A DNA stretch of 27,007 bases from Neelides folsomi (GCA_034687125.1 JAQGBZ010000611.1:1-27007); one strand, 5' to 3'. Shown: positions 1-13,848, numbered from the stretch's first letter. Translations and numbers: made by a program. The notes: generated by a model not told the origin, from the sequence alone.

Positions 1-1047
1 CCGAGGTTTAAAGCATTAGAATTCCTATACCTATGCCGGGAACATAGAAAAAGGTGATCTTAACCGAGGTGATCTTAACCGAGGTCGAGTGTATTTAATT
101 TATTTATTCATTCATACATTCTAATCTGCTTATAAATAAGTGCCAAGTTACCATAATTACAATTGTAACAATTTTTAATAAAATGAGTGTGAATAATTGC
201 ATTAGATTTACAATACTTTACAACATTATCATATTTAATGATGAATATTCTATTATTAAATGTTCAGTTTTCTCAAGTTTGGATCTACCATACATGCAAT
301 ATTACATTTTTAATGCAAATTCTGTGAGAAAGCCATTTGATTTCAATCGCCCAACTTATATAACATAGGATATGTATTTAATAAAAATCGCTTTTATCTC
401 TATTACATATATTCATATATCCTACGCATATTTAATTTATGTCTTTACATAATACATTAGTACACACATTCTTGGCCATAAATATATTGCATACATTTAT
501 TAATTTCTTTTCAAATCATAGAATAAACCAAATATATTGTTATACATAATATGTATACATAATAGTTCTAAATGTATGTTGAACTAATTAAACTTCCTAA
601 GCTCTAAACCCAACCAACCGAACATCAACATTCCTGTAAAAATAAAATTAATAAAGTGAGCCAAATGTTATGAAATTCCAACTGCGGTATGAAAAAGGAA
701 GTTTAAGGTGTGGGTTTATTCGCGGAACTTGGCCTTAGCTCTATTCCCCACATTCCTCCTACACGGATTTGAAGGCGAGACGAGGCGAGTCATTTTGATG
801 TGCAAAAGTCCATTAATAGATGAACTTCCCTTGATTCATTCCGCTTTTTATTATCCCTCGATCTGTAAGTGAGGAATGAAGGGAATTGTAGTCAAATACA
901 AAATTTTGGATCAAACCATGAGAGATGGAGATGAGATGAAGATGAGAAATGGATGGGATTTGAAAAAGAGATAATTAATTGCAGCCGGGATTCGGGAGGG
1001 AGGGAAAGGTAAGTGTGCGCATATAAGGGCAAGGGCTGAAGAATGTT
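1..1047. other. Intergenic DNA upstream of actin, no gene seen
   Basis: AT-rich sequence with no splice-compatible coding exon that I can support. It becomes less AT-rich from about 700, where promoter-like sequence of the actin gene begins. A CArG-like but imperfect CCATTAATAG lies near 810. A short tandem repeat at 53-82 is listed separately. Confidence 0.6.
53..82. repeat. Two tandem 15-bp units
   Basis: GGTGATCTTAACCGA occurs twice head to tail (53-67 and 68-82), and a third copy begins but diverges after four bases. The neighbouring GCCGGGAACATAG near 35 resembles the GGGAAC-rich palindromic elements at 24.6 and 25.7 kb. Confidence 0.8.
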
Positions 1048-1057
1048 CCTTAAAAGG
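1048..1057 (+). promoter_or_regulatory. CArG box (SRF site) of the actin promoter
   Basis: CCTTAAAAGG matches the CC(A/T)6GG consensus for serum response factor exactly. It lies about 100 bp before the TATA-like box and about 490 bp before the actin start codon. SRF sites of this type drive muscle actin genes in many animals. The match is seen in the sequence; use in this organism is inferred. Confidence 0.6.
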
Positions 1058-1148
1058 TCTTAGAAAAGGAGGGAGTTGGTCCGAAGGCGGGTTTCGGTTT
1101 ATTTTGGTCCTTCCGTAAAGGAATTGGTCCCGAGGACTCCGCCCACCC

Positions 1149-1156
1149 TTTAAATA
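1149..1156 (+). promoter_or_regulatory. TATA-like box and likely transcription start of actin
   Basis: TTTAAATA is followed about 34 bp later by CCATTTC, which fits the initiator consensus YYANWYY with A at 1183. Transcription probably starts there, leaving a long 5' leader. A polypyrimidine tract ending TTTTTTTAG at 1519 just before the ATG suggests an intron in the 5' leader, as in many actin genes. The donor could not be fixed. Confidence 0.45.
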
Positions 1157-1528
1157 CTCCGAAACACTTTCCCCTCAACCCCATTTCGGATCTTCACGTC
1201 GAGAGACAATCTTCATCTTTCCTTTAAGCCTTAAAGGTCCATACACATTCTAAATAATACAAACTTTCAAAAATTTCATCTTATATTAAATTCAAAGTTT
1301 ATTTTTTTAAATAATTTCAAAATCTGAAAGTATTTTTTTAATTGAATACAATTTATTAATTCAATTCAATCCAATTCATTTTTTTAATTATTTTAATTTA
1401 AAACCCTCATTCGGGGTTTCTTAATTAGGAATTAGATTCCTATTGAATTTTTATATAAGAGTTGAGATAAATAGAGGTTAGAATTGATTGAATTAACTAA
1501 ATTTCATTTATTTTTTTAGTTGGTGTGA

Positions 1529-3877
<2,349 letters not shown>

Positions 3878-4397
3878 ATATTTTATTCGTCATATTAACA
3901 TCAACATGACAATTACAATTACATCAGTAATTGGATAAAATTTAAAAGCGGGAAGATGAAGAAGAAAATCTCACGACATCAATAACAACAACAAGAACAA
4001 CAAATATCAACACCACCTTTGCCTTATTAAAAAAATGAGTCACGCGGGGACGAATATAAAGAATATATATATGTATGTAAATAATATATATATAAATATA
4101 TTACTATTCGATTCTTATTTATTATTATTATTTCTCTCTTATTGTTTCATAATTATTCAATAAGAAACGTATACATTTTACTTCCTTATAACTTTAATGA
4201 AATACGTACATGGGTTCATTCATTATACTTTCTGTTCTTCATTGGTCACAATTGTGGAAAAAGAAAGGATTTGAAATTTGCACAGCTGCGATTTATGCGG
4301 AGACACTCGAAGGAATTAAAATGGAATCTCGTTCTGAGAGCTTCGTATATAAATGTAAATATAAAAACTACCTACGTGTTTTGATCATGGAATTCAC

Positions 4398-4403
4398 AAT
4401 AAA
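4398..4403 (+). terminator. Polyadenylation signal of actin
   Basis: AATAAA lies 520 bp after the actin stop codon, in a stretch with no competing gene, so the 3' UTR would be about 540 nt. The assignment is inferred. Confidence 0.45.
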
Positions 4404-4802
4404 TGACGTAACATAAGAGTTTTCGTTTATTTGACACCATTTTATTTCATTCCATTCTAAAATTCAAAAAATTTCATTTATTACCTCTTCTTTTAATTTT
4501 AATATTTCTTGATTTTGAGGTCGTGTCACTTATAAACTTATAATGAAGCGCAATATAGCATTAATATTAATATTATTTGGCATTTAGCAAATACTTTAAC
4601 ATAGATATATGGTAGAGTTAACGCAAGTTATTTAAACCAATGAAAAAAATTTTACTTTTGATTTAATTCCAAGAAAAAATATATCATTCATGCAAATGGC
4701 TTTAATGTTATATGAACGCGAATATTTTTATCGCAAATAGTAAATCTCGTACTATGTTAGGAATTGAATGGGAAGTTTAATTACATAAACATAATTTTAA
4801 TT
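4404..4802. other. Intergenic gap, nothing recognised
   Basis: About 400 bp of AT-rich DNA between the actin 3' end and the monooxygenase start. No clear TATA box or repeat was seen. Confidence 0.5.
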
Positions 4803-7344
4803 ATGAATTTTTTCAATATTTTCTTAGTTGTCTCATTTTCATATTCAGCTGTTGAGAAGAGTTTGTTAGACGTAAACGAAAACTATCGAGTTCAATGGGA
4901 AATTGTAAAAGAGGAAATTTTCTTTGAACTGACAGTTAAAACATTGGGATATATTGGATTTGGACTTTCTTTAAAAGGAGGAATGAAAGGATCGGATATG
5001 ATAACTGCTGGAGTTTATGAAAATTCAATTCATTATATCCATGTTAGTAATTTTATTATTTAAATCGATAAAATCATTCATTCAATAATACAAAGAATAT
5101 TGATTCCCATTTACTCAGATATAATTGAATTGTATTCCTTATTTTAGGATCGTTTCGGAGAAGATAAAAATGTTTATCCAATTCTTGACCAAAGTCAAGA
5201 TATTAAAATGTTGAATGCTTTTGAAAATGGTTCACATACGTTTATAAAATTTAGTAGGAAACTCGACACGTGTGATGAAAAAGATTTAAAAATTAGTGAC
5301 AATACTTTAAAAATCATTTGGTGTTACGGAGAAACAGATGAGATTTCTTATCATAAAACAAAGCGTGGCGGTTTTAGTCAAAATCTTATTGATGGAATTG
5401 CTCAAGCGGAAGATCTATCTAAGTTTACACTTTGTGCATTTCATATAAAATTGATATCATTACGATTTACTTATGATTAATATTGTCATTTAATATAATT
5501 TATATTGTAGATATAAAACTTGGAATATTACGAATAATATTATAATGCCAAAAAATGACACTGTTTATTGGTGTTCATATCATAAAGCTCCTCATTTGGA
5601 TAAAAAACATCATATTATTGGAGTAATTAACCCAAATTAAAATTTAACACACTTGATTTCAATAATATAAATTATTTCTTTTTATGCTGAATTAAAATGG
5701 AAATTTATATTTATTCATAGTTTGCTCCAATTTTGGAAGGAATTGCTGTCCAATATACTCATCATATGGATTTATATAGTTGCATTTTACCTCCTGGAAA
5801 ACCTCTCAGCTTTTTTCAAAAGCATGTTGATGTGGATGGATATGATTGTTATTATAATATAAATGATTATCCAAGAACAAATTGTGAACATTTTGAGCTA
5901 TCTTGGTCAATTAGCGGAAGAGTAATAAAAATTAAATTCTTTTAAAACTAACTTTATAAAATATTATGAATATGTATTTAAATGTAAAATATGAATCAGA
6001 TCACTCTTTTTTCAAAACACGTGGGAATGCCTTTCGGTGACATTGAAAATGAATTTTACATGTTGGAACTTCATTATGACAATCCCGATAAACTTCAAGG
6101 ATTGAAATTTCGAACAGGATTAAAAATATTTTATACAGAAGAACTGAGGTGATAATTTAACTTGATAATTCATTTAACATATAAAATCTATTTAATAAAA
6201 TAATGAAACTTTTTTATTCTTTTTTAGAGAACACGAAGTAGGAACAATACAATTTGGCCAATGTGTGATTTATTCTCATTTAATTCCACCCAACTCTAAA
6301 AACTTTGTAACGCCAGCTCATTGTCCAAGCGAATGCACTAAGCATTTTCCCAAAGAAGGAATCAAATTGATGAATGTTCTTTTACATTCACACCATTCGG
6401 GTTTTAATCAATTATCAATAATTAATTGTATTATAATAAAATTGTGTATTTAATTAATCGGGGTTAGTTAAATCCCTTAAACATTATGTGATTATATTAT
6501 CAGGAAGAAAAATCAAACTGCGAGCATTTAGAAATGGGACAGAACTCCCATGGATTGAAAATGATGAAAACTTTGATTTTGGCTATCAGCAAAATCGACA
6601 TTTAAATGAAGAATTTCATTTACTTCCAAATGATCATTTGACCTTAGGTTTTTTCAAATAGCTTTTTAAGACCCTAATCATCTACACCTCTGCATTCTAT
6701 AAATTGTAATTTTTGATTTAAATTAAATTACCATTTTCCAGAGTGCACCTATGACACAACTTGGAAAAAAGGGAAAGCCACAATTGGCGGTTTATCAACA
6801 CGGGATGAAATGTGCATGGCATTCATTCTTTATTATCCTTTAATGAAGAATTCAATCAATGATGTTGGGAGCATTTATTCACCTAAAAAAATACTCAAAT
6901 ATTTTGGAATTCAAAATGTGACCTTGTATGATAACGAATAATTAATTAATAATAAATAGTAAAGAAATTACTAGATACCTAATTAATATGTGTTCTAAAA
7001 CATATTAACAATACAATAAACTAATTTTTAAGGAATTATATTATGTAGGTCTGTATGTTACATTTTAATCAATTTTTAAAGTCGGTTATAATTATTTCAG
7101 TGTATTAGGAGAAAAAGATCCAATTGTACAAGAGCCATTGTCTTTAAAAGGAATGAGATTCACTCAAGTTGTTGAATCAGTGAATTGGACGGACGAAAAA
7201 AGAAATGAATTTCAGAAAATATTTATGTTTGAGCCTCAATATTCTATTTGCAAAAATAAATATAAAGCGAATTCTTTGATTCCAACAACTTATCCTAAAA
7301 TTGACAAAATATATGTTTTACCTAAAAGAAATTGTTTCAAATAA
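4803..7344 (+). CDS. DBH-like copper monooxygenase with DOMON domain (MOXD1 type)
   Basis: Nine exons (4803-5042, 5148-5422, 5511-5622, 5721-5921, 6000-6148, 6228-6400, 6504-6647, 6742-6925, 7101-7344) join in frame to 573 residues. The order is signal peptide (1-16), DOMON domain (about 22-150, with GYIGFGLS, GGMKGSDM and FSRKLDTCD), then the two copper type II ascorbate-dependent monooxygenase domains. All expected copper ligands are visible by analogy with DBH/PHM: CuH His223, His224 (HHM) and His301 (LELHYDNP), and CuM His379, His381 (HSHHSG) and Met455 (DEMCM). Such enzymes hydroxylate small substrates in the secretory pathway using copper, ascorbate and oxygen. The substrate is unknown, since MOXD1-type members are mostly orphans. 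There are several N-glycosylation sequons and no C-terminal membrane anchor. The start was chosen because no earlier in-frame ATG exists and it opens a signal peptide. Confidence 0.92.
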
Positions 7345-7550
7345 AAAATTTATTTTTAAATTATTGTTCTGCTAAAAGCATCTAAAACTTTACAACGATA
7401 AAATCGAGTCACAAATTAGGCTTTATATACTATACATTTTACGGATACTTACAATTAGCCCAGTTCACTTTATAGTGTATTATACATATGGAGATATACT
7501 ATCAAATATTCTTATGCTCATTCTTATGCTTATACTTATTAATATTATAC

Positions 7551-7556
7551 AATAAA
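7551..7556 (+). terminator. Polyadenylation signal of the monooxygenase
   Basis: AATAAA lies 206 bp after the stop codon and only 62 bp from the stop of the next, convergent gene, so the two 3' ends are tightly packed. On the minus strand an AATAAA (complement of TTTATT near 7590) could serve the opposing gene. Confidence 0.45.
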
Positions 7557-7617
7557 ATAAAAACCCAAAATCATTCAGAATAATGTAGATTTATTAATCG
7601 GTTGGTATAATTAAAAT

Positions 7618-8480
7618 CTAAAGATGACATGTTGAATAATCAGTTCTCAAGACCGGTCCTTCGAATCCGAAGTTGTGGAGATCGTGTTCAACCTCATTTA
7701 CCATGTCTTGTGAAATTTCTGGAACAGTCGATGCAAGAGCCCAATCTCTTGAACCATCAACGAAGCACATTCCGCAAAGGGCAGCATTTCCATAGATCTT
7801 AAGCACCGTTTTCAATTTCCCATCATCTGTGAAAATAATTAACATCAATTAGCAACTGAATTTTATTAATTATTCAAAATTTAATTTATTATTAGTTAAT
7901 AGTACAGATATTGATAATAATTAAGTTTAAATTTACGGAATTGGGCCATTGGAGAAGATTTGTCAACATAATGAGAAACTGATGAGTGTTCATCAACCAT
8001 TTCCAGCTGAGCAAGAACAGTGTGACCAAATGCTGAAAATGCCATTTCCATTGTATCTTTATTTACATGCGAAACCCCGCAAAATTCACTTAAAACATTT
8101 TGTGAGTTGGTAAAAACCATGGCCCGGTGAGCTGATGTCTCACTCATTAATGGAAAATATGCTGTGTGGTACGGTCCTGCTGGAATCTAGAAATTAAAAC
8201 AAAAATAAATTTTTCTATATTAAAAGTTAAATATTGTTTTTCGGTTTTTCGTTCAAAGTAATAATAATTAAATTGGCTTTAAATTGGCCCCTACAGAACT
8301 TTTTAAAACATTTATGTTGAGTTTTAAAGGGGTAAGATTTTACAATACCTGAGAATGATCAACTGGTGCTTGCATTCTTGAATGGAAATATTGTTGGCAT
8401 TCGCGTTGGGCATCATTGATTGACTCAACAGAAGATAACAATACAATGAAGGATGAACAAAATACAATAAACTTGTTCAT
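7618..8480 (-). CDS. Secreted protein, 196 aa, possibly lipocalin-like
   Basis: Three minus-strand exons (8480-8349, 8186-7937, 7826-7618) join with matching phases to 196 residues. A signal peptide occupies about residues 1-20 (MNKFIVFCSSFIVLLSSVES). The mature protein has six cysteines, at about 28, 76, 145, 148, 194 and none paired with certainty beyond these, and no transmembrane segment. The C-terminal third (RDWALASTVPEI, a helix rich in acidic residues, then LRTDYSTC) resembles the last strand, helix and final Cys of ApoD-type lipocalins. The length also suits that family. The N-terminal GxW lipocalin signature is not visible, so the match is weak and function is not assigned. The gene is convergent with the monooxygenase and ends 274 bp from its stop. 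Confidence 0.75.
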
Positions 8481-8596
8481 GATTGGAAGAGAAAATCGGA
8501 TCTTGCCTTTACGCTTCTAATTGATAATTAAAAATAATCGAATATAAATGGTCAAATAGTTAAAAACGTTTTAGTCACTATTTAAGTATTCGGAAA

Positions 8597-9016
8597 TTTT
8601 ATTCCTAGAATTCTGTCAACAAGTCTGAAGGGGCCGATGACATTTTGATACATTTTATACTTCCTGGAATGATTCTTATACATGTTAATCATAAATACAT
8701 AATTAACCTTTGTGAATTAAGATATATTTACAATACAAAATCTTGATAAGTATGTATTACCAATTATTGGTATAATAAAATTATCATCTTAGCATAATAA
8801 ATCCTCCGTGTTGTTATGTTACTGATATGCTAAAAATCTCTAGTTAATAATTAACATTCTTTTCAATTCTCCGCCGTCTTTAAAATATAATATAATTAAC
8901 TTGTCATATATGTTATGTACATAATATATGTTATTAATGCTATTCTTATTTATTTGGAATATTTTATTCCCAGAATGCGTCAATAGTTTATTAGGGCTTG
9001 CGGATAATGACATTTA
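8597..9016 (+). repeat. Degraded direct repeat, two copies about 365 bp apart
   Basis: Segments 8597-8646 and 8962-9016 share TTTTATTCC(T/C)AGAAT, GTCAA and a closing ATGACATTT in the same order, with small indels. They may be an old tandem duplication or shared control sequence upstream of the minus-strand gene. Confidence 0.4.
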
Positions 9017-9640
9017 TCGGAAATGAACTCGATTTGTAAGATAGGAAATAAATATTTATTAAGAATTGGGACAATTAATACAATTTCTCCGGAAAACTAA
9101 TTAATCTATAATTGGAAACAAATAATCAGGTCAATCACATAATCATAATCACATAATGCACGTTAATGACATTATCATCAATTAGGTTTCACAGGAACAT
9201 TGATTCACTGGAATGAATTCAAACGAAATGATGTAGGGATGCGTGTAAAATTTGATAAAAATAATGAGAAAGACCAAATGTAAGCAGAATGAAGCTAAAA
9301 GTTCTTAATTTTATTCTTTATGATGATAATGATGAAGCTAAACTGTTAAAGACATTTTTTCATTTGGATTGTGTTCATTTCTTGAAATTGAACAATCTTT
9401 AAAATTATAATTATATTTGGAGCCAATTCAATTTTAAGGAAACCATTTTAAATATTTTTTATTAATGCTCGTATTGCTCTTTTATAAATTTTAAATTATT
9501 CTGCCCGTCATGGGATAAACCGGTTAAAAATGTTTAAAAGCGTTATTTATTAACGCAATTAAATTATTGATACATGGGCATTCTATCAAATGACTTGAAT
9601 TTGTACCGAGCGATGATTTTCTCCAACTTTGAATGTTTTG

Positions 9641-9688
9641 CTTCAACTTCAACAACTTCAACTTTCAAGACTTCAACTTCATTTCCAG
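9641..9688 (+). repeat. Short CTTCAA-rich tandem repeat
   Basis: The motif ACTTCA/CTTCAA recurs about six times with slight spacing changes, about 135-180 bp before the isomerase start codon. It is a simple repeat; a regulatory role is possible but unproven. Confidence 0.6.
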
Positions 9689-9822
9689 AATTCCACGTGC
9701 ATCCACTTGAAATTTTTAGATGACTTGACTTAACTAAATAAGTCTAACAAAATAAGTCTACTTACAATAAAATTTATATTATACAACACAATAAAGATCG
9801 ATAAACTCCATCGGAATTTAAT

Positions 9823-11247
9823 ATGAACTTCTTAAGGTTTATTGATTTTTTAAACTAGTAATCTAAATTTTATTTCATAATTAAACATTCTATAATATTT
9901 AATTAATTTTACTTTAAAGTACACTTTCCACATGTGTATGTATATAAATATCGAACGACTTGGAACTCAATAATCTATGTTCGTATATTTTTATTAATAG
10001 GAATTTCTCGAAGAAGATTGAAATTACAAATATTTTGATCAAAAAATATTCCACGTCGAACAATCCGGGATTTCGAGTTAGCGTTGAAAATGGAATAAGA
10101 ACAATTTTAATTGACCGGCCAGACAAGAAGAATGCAATGAGCTATGAGGTTATTTAATATTTATTTACATCAATTATTATATTTCTATTTTATTTATTAA
10201 ATTCTTACATTTTTCTATCAGATGTACACGGGAATGACCAAAGGAGTTATTGATGGAAATTCGGACTCAAATACCAAGATGATCGTGTTCAAAAGTTCAG
10301 GAGATTTGTTTTCAAGTGGACAAGACCTGAAGAACTTTAATTTAAAAGATGGCGAAATTGTTGGAGTCGATGTGATAAAACGAAATCGTGCAATTATTGA
10401 GTGAGTTAATTCATTCAATTATTTATAAGTTTTTTAATAGTAATAATAACTATGTTATTGACTAATTTTATTAATCATTATCATTTATTTATTATTTTAG
10501 ACCATTTATCGGCTCTTTCATTGACTGCGAGAAACCTTTAGCTGCCTTGGTCAACGGACCTGCTTTCGGGATTTGGGTCACAATTTTGGGTCTCTTTGAT
10601 TTGGTCTTTGCTTCTGATCGTGCCACGTTCCAAACCCCTTTCACAAAACTTGGAATTTCCCCAGAAGGATGTTCTTCTTATACATTCCCAAGAATTATGG
10701 GATATGCAAGGGTATACATTTTAATCATTGAATCGACAAGGCTGAATTTTAAAGTTTATTTAAAGTTTATTTGAACTCCTAATTACAACTTTAACCCAAT
10801 TTTTAATATTAGGCATCAGAGTTTTTGCACTTTAGCAAAACCTTCACAGCTGAAGAGACCGAAGCTGCTAAATTGGTTTCTCGAGTTTTTCCACATTCGA
10901 TTTTTGAAATGGAAGCCCAGAAGAAAATTGAAGCTTATTCAAAATTCCCATTAAAGGTAAATTAATTAATTTCATTTAGAAATCGCTTAAATACATTTTA
11001 TATGATTGTTATTGCTTAATTACAGCTTATTAATTTTGGATTGATGAAAAAGTCTTGTATTTAACTAATTAATTTTGTATTTATCTCATAGTCAATCATG
11101 TTCAGTAAGAAGTTGGTTCGTGATGAAGAAGAGCGAAGGAAGTTACATAATGTAAATAAAGAAGAATGGGATTTGTTGGAATTGTCACTTCAATCCGAGG
11201 CTGCACATCGCTCATTCCAATCATTTGCATTTGGAAGAAAAATATAA
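9823..11247 (+). CDS. Enoyl-CoA delta-isomerase 2-like enzyme, mitochondrial
   Basis: Six exons (9823-9836, 10001-10148, 10222-10400, 10501-10711, 10813-10956, 11092-11247) join in frame to 283 residues of the crotonase superfamily. Family signs are [11 protein letters not shown], the oxyanion-hole stretch [19 protein letters not shown], and [19 protein letters not shown], which carries the likely catalytic Glu. ECI2-type enzymes shift cis-3 or trans-3 enoyl-CoA to trans-2 enoyl-CoA during oxidation of unsaturated fatty acids. The N-terminal acyl-CoA-binding domain of long ECI2 forms is absent. Exon 2 has no usable start codon. The 14-nt exon ATGAACTTCTTAAG supplies one in the right phase and gives MNFLRNFSKK, an arginine/lysine/serine-rich mitochondrial-style presequence. 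The C-terminus (GRKI) is not a PTS1 signal. The enzyme family is nearly certain; the tiny first exon is inferred from phase and splice sites. Confidence 0.9.
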
Positions 11248-11961
11248 TGAGAAGTTTAAATATAAGAGGTATAAGGGTTTATTACGACCGTCATTAGAAT
11301 ATGAATTTACAATTAGTTCAATTTGTAAGTAAATTAAGATTACAACTTGGATGTTTACAAATTTCAACTTTTATTCAAACAGTCTGAAATGGAAGGCTCG
11401 TCAAACTATTTATTTATTTATTTCAATTTAAATGCATTTCTTACATTAAGTGATTAAAGATAATTTTAGATTATAAAGTTTGATAAATTATTATAAAACG
11501 TCATTATTCATAATTGTTATTAATTAAACAAATATTTTGAATTTTATAAATTCAACACTACTTGCAATATACCTACATAAAACATGTGCTATGCTAATTA
11601 TACATACAATCTTATGATCTATCGGATTAACCATCGCAACTTTTAACTTTAAAATAAAGATTATTGAATGTAATTAATCAATCAATTATAATTCATTAAA
11701 TGGAATTTGATCGCAATATACCGTCAACTATCATATTTACAAAATATTTTAAAAATCTAACTCAATGAATACATGGATTTTTCTTAAATTGTATTATAAT
11801 ATATTAAGTAAAATATTATTGATTTAAAATAATTTATCACTTTACGTTTTCATTTTCCATTTATTTATTAAGTACAGATAAACATAGTTAAATATTAATA
11901 ATCATTAATCATCTAAATAAAAGTATCTGGTTCAAAGAATATTGCTTGTTATTAAAGTTGT
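11248..11961. other. Convergent 3' intergenic region, no gene seen
   Basis: AT-rich DNA between the stops of the isomerase (+) and the next minus-strand gene. It probably holds both 3' UTRs. On the minus strand, AATAAATAAA (complement near 11859-11868) could end the opposing transcript. Confidence 0.5.
11653..11658 (+). terminator. Candidate polyadenylation signal of the isomerase
   Basis: AATAAA lies 406 bp after the stop codon, and I saw no closer canonical hexamer. The assignment is by position only. Confidence 0.35.
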
Positions 11962-12395
11962 TTATCCTCGATACGGGTTTTCCCTCTCTTTTTGATTATT
12001 CAATGGATCAATTCTCCAATTGTTTCGATCTCTCCAAGCATTTAAATGACGCGAAATGACTCCTTCGCCGTTGTTCTTTCTCTGAATAAGTGAATCTCTC
12101 ATGTTAGGAATTTCATCTCCAAAGCTCTTGGCCACTTGGCGTTGCCAAAAATGATTCGGATAATTCCTATTGGCAATTTGAGCGTTTTGAACAGAGCTTC
12201 TAAACGGAGACCAATTCTGCCACGTTTGTCCAAAGACAAAAGGTAAAACTGCCAAAAGCCTAATTTATATAAAAATCATTAATTTTACTTAAAGAGTATG
12301 TGATATGTTTTTATTACAAATTATTAATATATGTAATGTAATAATTTTTCAAAAGTGGTTACTTACAGAAAAATAAAAAATGATGGGATTTTCAT
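11962..12395 (-). CDS. Small secreted Trp/Asn/Arg-rich protein, 108 aa
   Basis: Exon 1 (12395-12367) encodes MKIPSFFIF plus two bases of a Leu codon. Exon 2 (12259-11962) continues it as LLLAVLPFVFG. The 29-nt first exon thus completes a strong signal peptide of about 20 residues. The mature chain starts with Gln (QTWQNWSPF), a residue that can cyclise to pyroglutamate. It has no cysteine, five tryptophans, many Asn and Arg, and ends ENPYRG. I do not recognise a family. The N-terminal Gln and aromatic spacing loosely recall adipokinetic or corazonin-type peptides, but no Gly-basic amidation site follows, so I do not call a neuropeptide. A good TATA box supports it as a real gene. Confidence 0.72.
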
Positions 12396-12494
12396 TATTA
12401 TGAGTTAACTTTTTGAAAAATGTAAGAATGAATATTAACGTTTTTCAGATTTTGTCAAAATTTCCGATTGATCAAAATGATCTTTCCCTTTTCC

Positions 12495-12501
12495 TTTTAT
12501 A
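12495..12501 (-). promoter_or_regulatory. TATA box of the 108-aa secreted protein gene
   Basis: On the minus strand the sequence reads ATATAAAAGG, a near-ideal TATA box, 100 bp before the start codon. Transcription would start about 30 bp further on, near 12470. Confidence 0.6.
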
Positions 12502-13848
12502 TTATTCCCAATCAAAGAACAAATTGTATTTGTAAGCCCTATACAAATTTTTTGTTTGTCATGATCTTTAATCCCGTAATCTCTTTTAATGTGAACTTCG
12601 ACGTCAATAATGTAAATACATCATAAGATATATATCAAAGTTTTTCCTATGTAACAAATATTTAAACAAATGTGTAATATTTACACTGGTATACCATACA
12701 TACTTTACAGGGGTATTATTTAGTACTTTATGATATAAATATGATATTTATTTTGGGCGAGGATCTCTCAGAACGTCAACATTCATACATTATATAAAAA
12801 TACCATACAGGTATGTGACGAATCAAATATTAAATTTTATCTAAAAACAAAAAAATATGTTGACTTTAGGAAATTCAAGGATTTTAGTGAGTCAAGAGGA
12901 AATTCCAGGATTTTAGTGAGTCAATAGGAAAATCAACTGTAATAAATTAATGAATGACATTAATAGGATTAAAGATCATAAAGATCAAATAAACTTGTAA
13001 TAAGGAATCTTTCTCACATTTAGTTAAATCGGTAATTAAATTTAATATGAAGAACTCAGCCGAACTCTATTCGGTCAATATTGGTCATCTTAATAAAAAT
13101 TATTATTGAGTTGGATTTAATCTCTCTAATAGCTAAACTAACTCGCACTTTTAGATTAGCTCTTAAATTGAACAATTAAACATCTTTGATATTCTACCAT
13201 TTAGAAAAAATTCACCAAACACTACCAAACCTCAAGATCCTTTAATGATACTGAAAATATTTTTAATTCCAAACTTCACATATGCCGATGTTCATTGAAG
13301 ACTTGAAGAGGACTCACTCACTTTTAAACAATCAATTTCCTTAACATTTCTATTAATATTAATAATTCTTACTTTTAATAATGTATTTTATACCTACACA
13401 TAACACACTTAATATTAATTTATCCTCATTTTATAATACCCTTCTTATGTAAAACATCCCGTCTTGTTTCGGGTTTCACTATGATGGTGTTCATACTAAC
13501 CGTATTTACATATAGTAGTTCTACATTTTTAATTTACCAATGTATGTAATAGGTATCATACATATATAAAGTATTTGTGGTATATAGAGTACATATACTT
13601 CATATTACTGAATAAACGAATTTATGGAAAATGAAGTTTAAGCTTTAAGTTCCCAGACTTCCCCCAAATGACCAAATATGGTAAAGGAGATAAAGTTAAA
13701 AGCTCCCACAATCAACACCTAAATTCTAAATATTCTCCCAATGAGGAAAACAAAGGAATAAAATTCCCAATCTTAAAGACATTATGTATATCATGTGACT
13801 AATGGATGTTGTTAGTTTACTGAACCATATTTACCCTAATGTACAAAT
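12502..13848. other. Intergenic region, no gene seen
   Basis: About 1.3 kb of AT-rich DNA without a supportable exon on either strand. It contains a short tandem repeat with two AP-1-type sites, listed separately. Confidence 0.55.
12868..12936 (+). repeat. Two tandem 29-bp units, each with a TGAGTCA site
   Basis: Units 12868-12896 and 12897-12925 differ at only two positions, and a third starts (AGGAAAATCAA) and fades. Each unit holds TGAGTCA (12888-12894 and 12917-12923), the AP-1 consensus. The repeat is 370-470 bp upstream of the 108-aa gene's TATA box. Confidence 0.75.

Larger units (their letters stand above)
8481..9822. other. Intergenic region between divergent genes, degraded direct repeat
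   Basis: This 1.34-kb AT-rich stretch separates the minus-strand secreted protein from the isomerase and must hold both promoters. No clean TATA box was found for either. Two loosely similar segments and one short CTTCAA-rich repeat are listed separately. No coding exon could be supported. Confidence 0.5.

Noticed and set aside
9601..9720. ATG at 9613 with a CTTCAA-rich frame as a possible first exon of the isomerase
   Set aside because: No donor in suitable phase with good consensus; the exon at 9823 fits phase exactly and gives a better presequence.
11962..12255. Neuropeptide precursor of AKH or corazonin type
   Set aside because: N-terminal Gln and tryptophans fit loosely, but no Gly plus basic cleavage site follows and the rest shows no repeated peptides.
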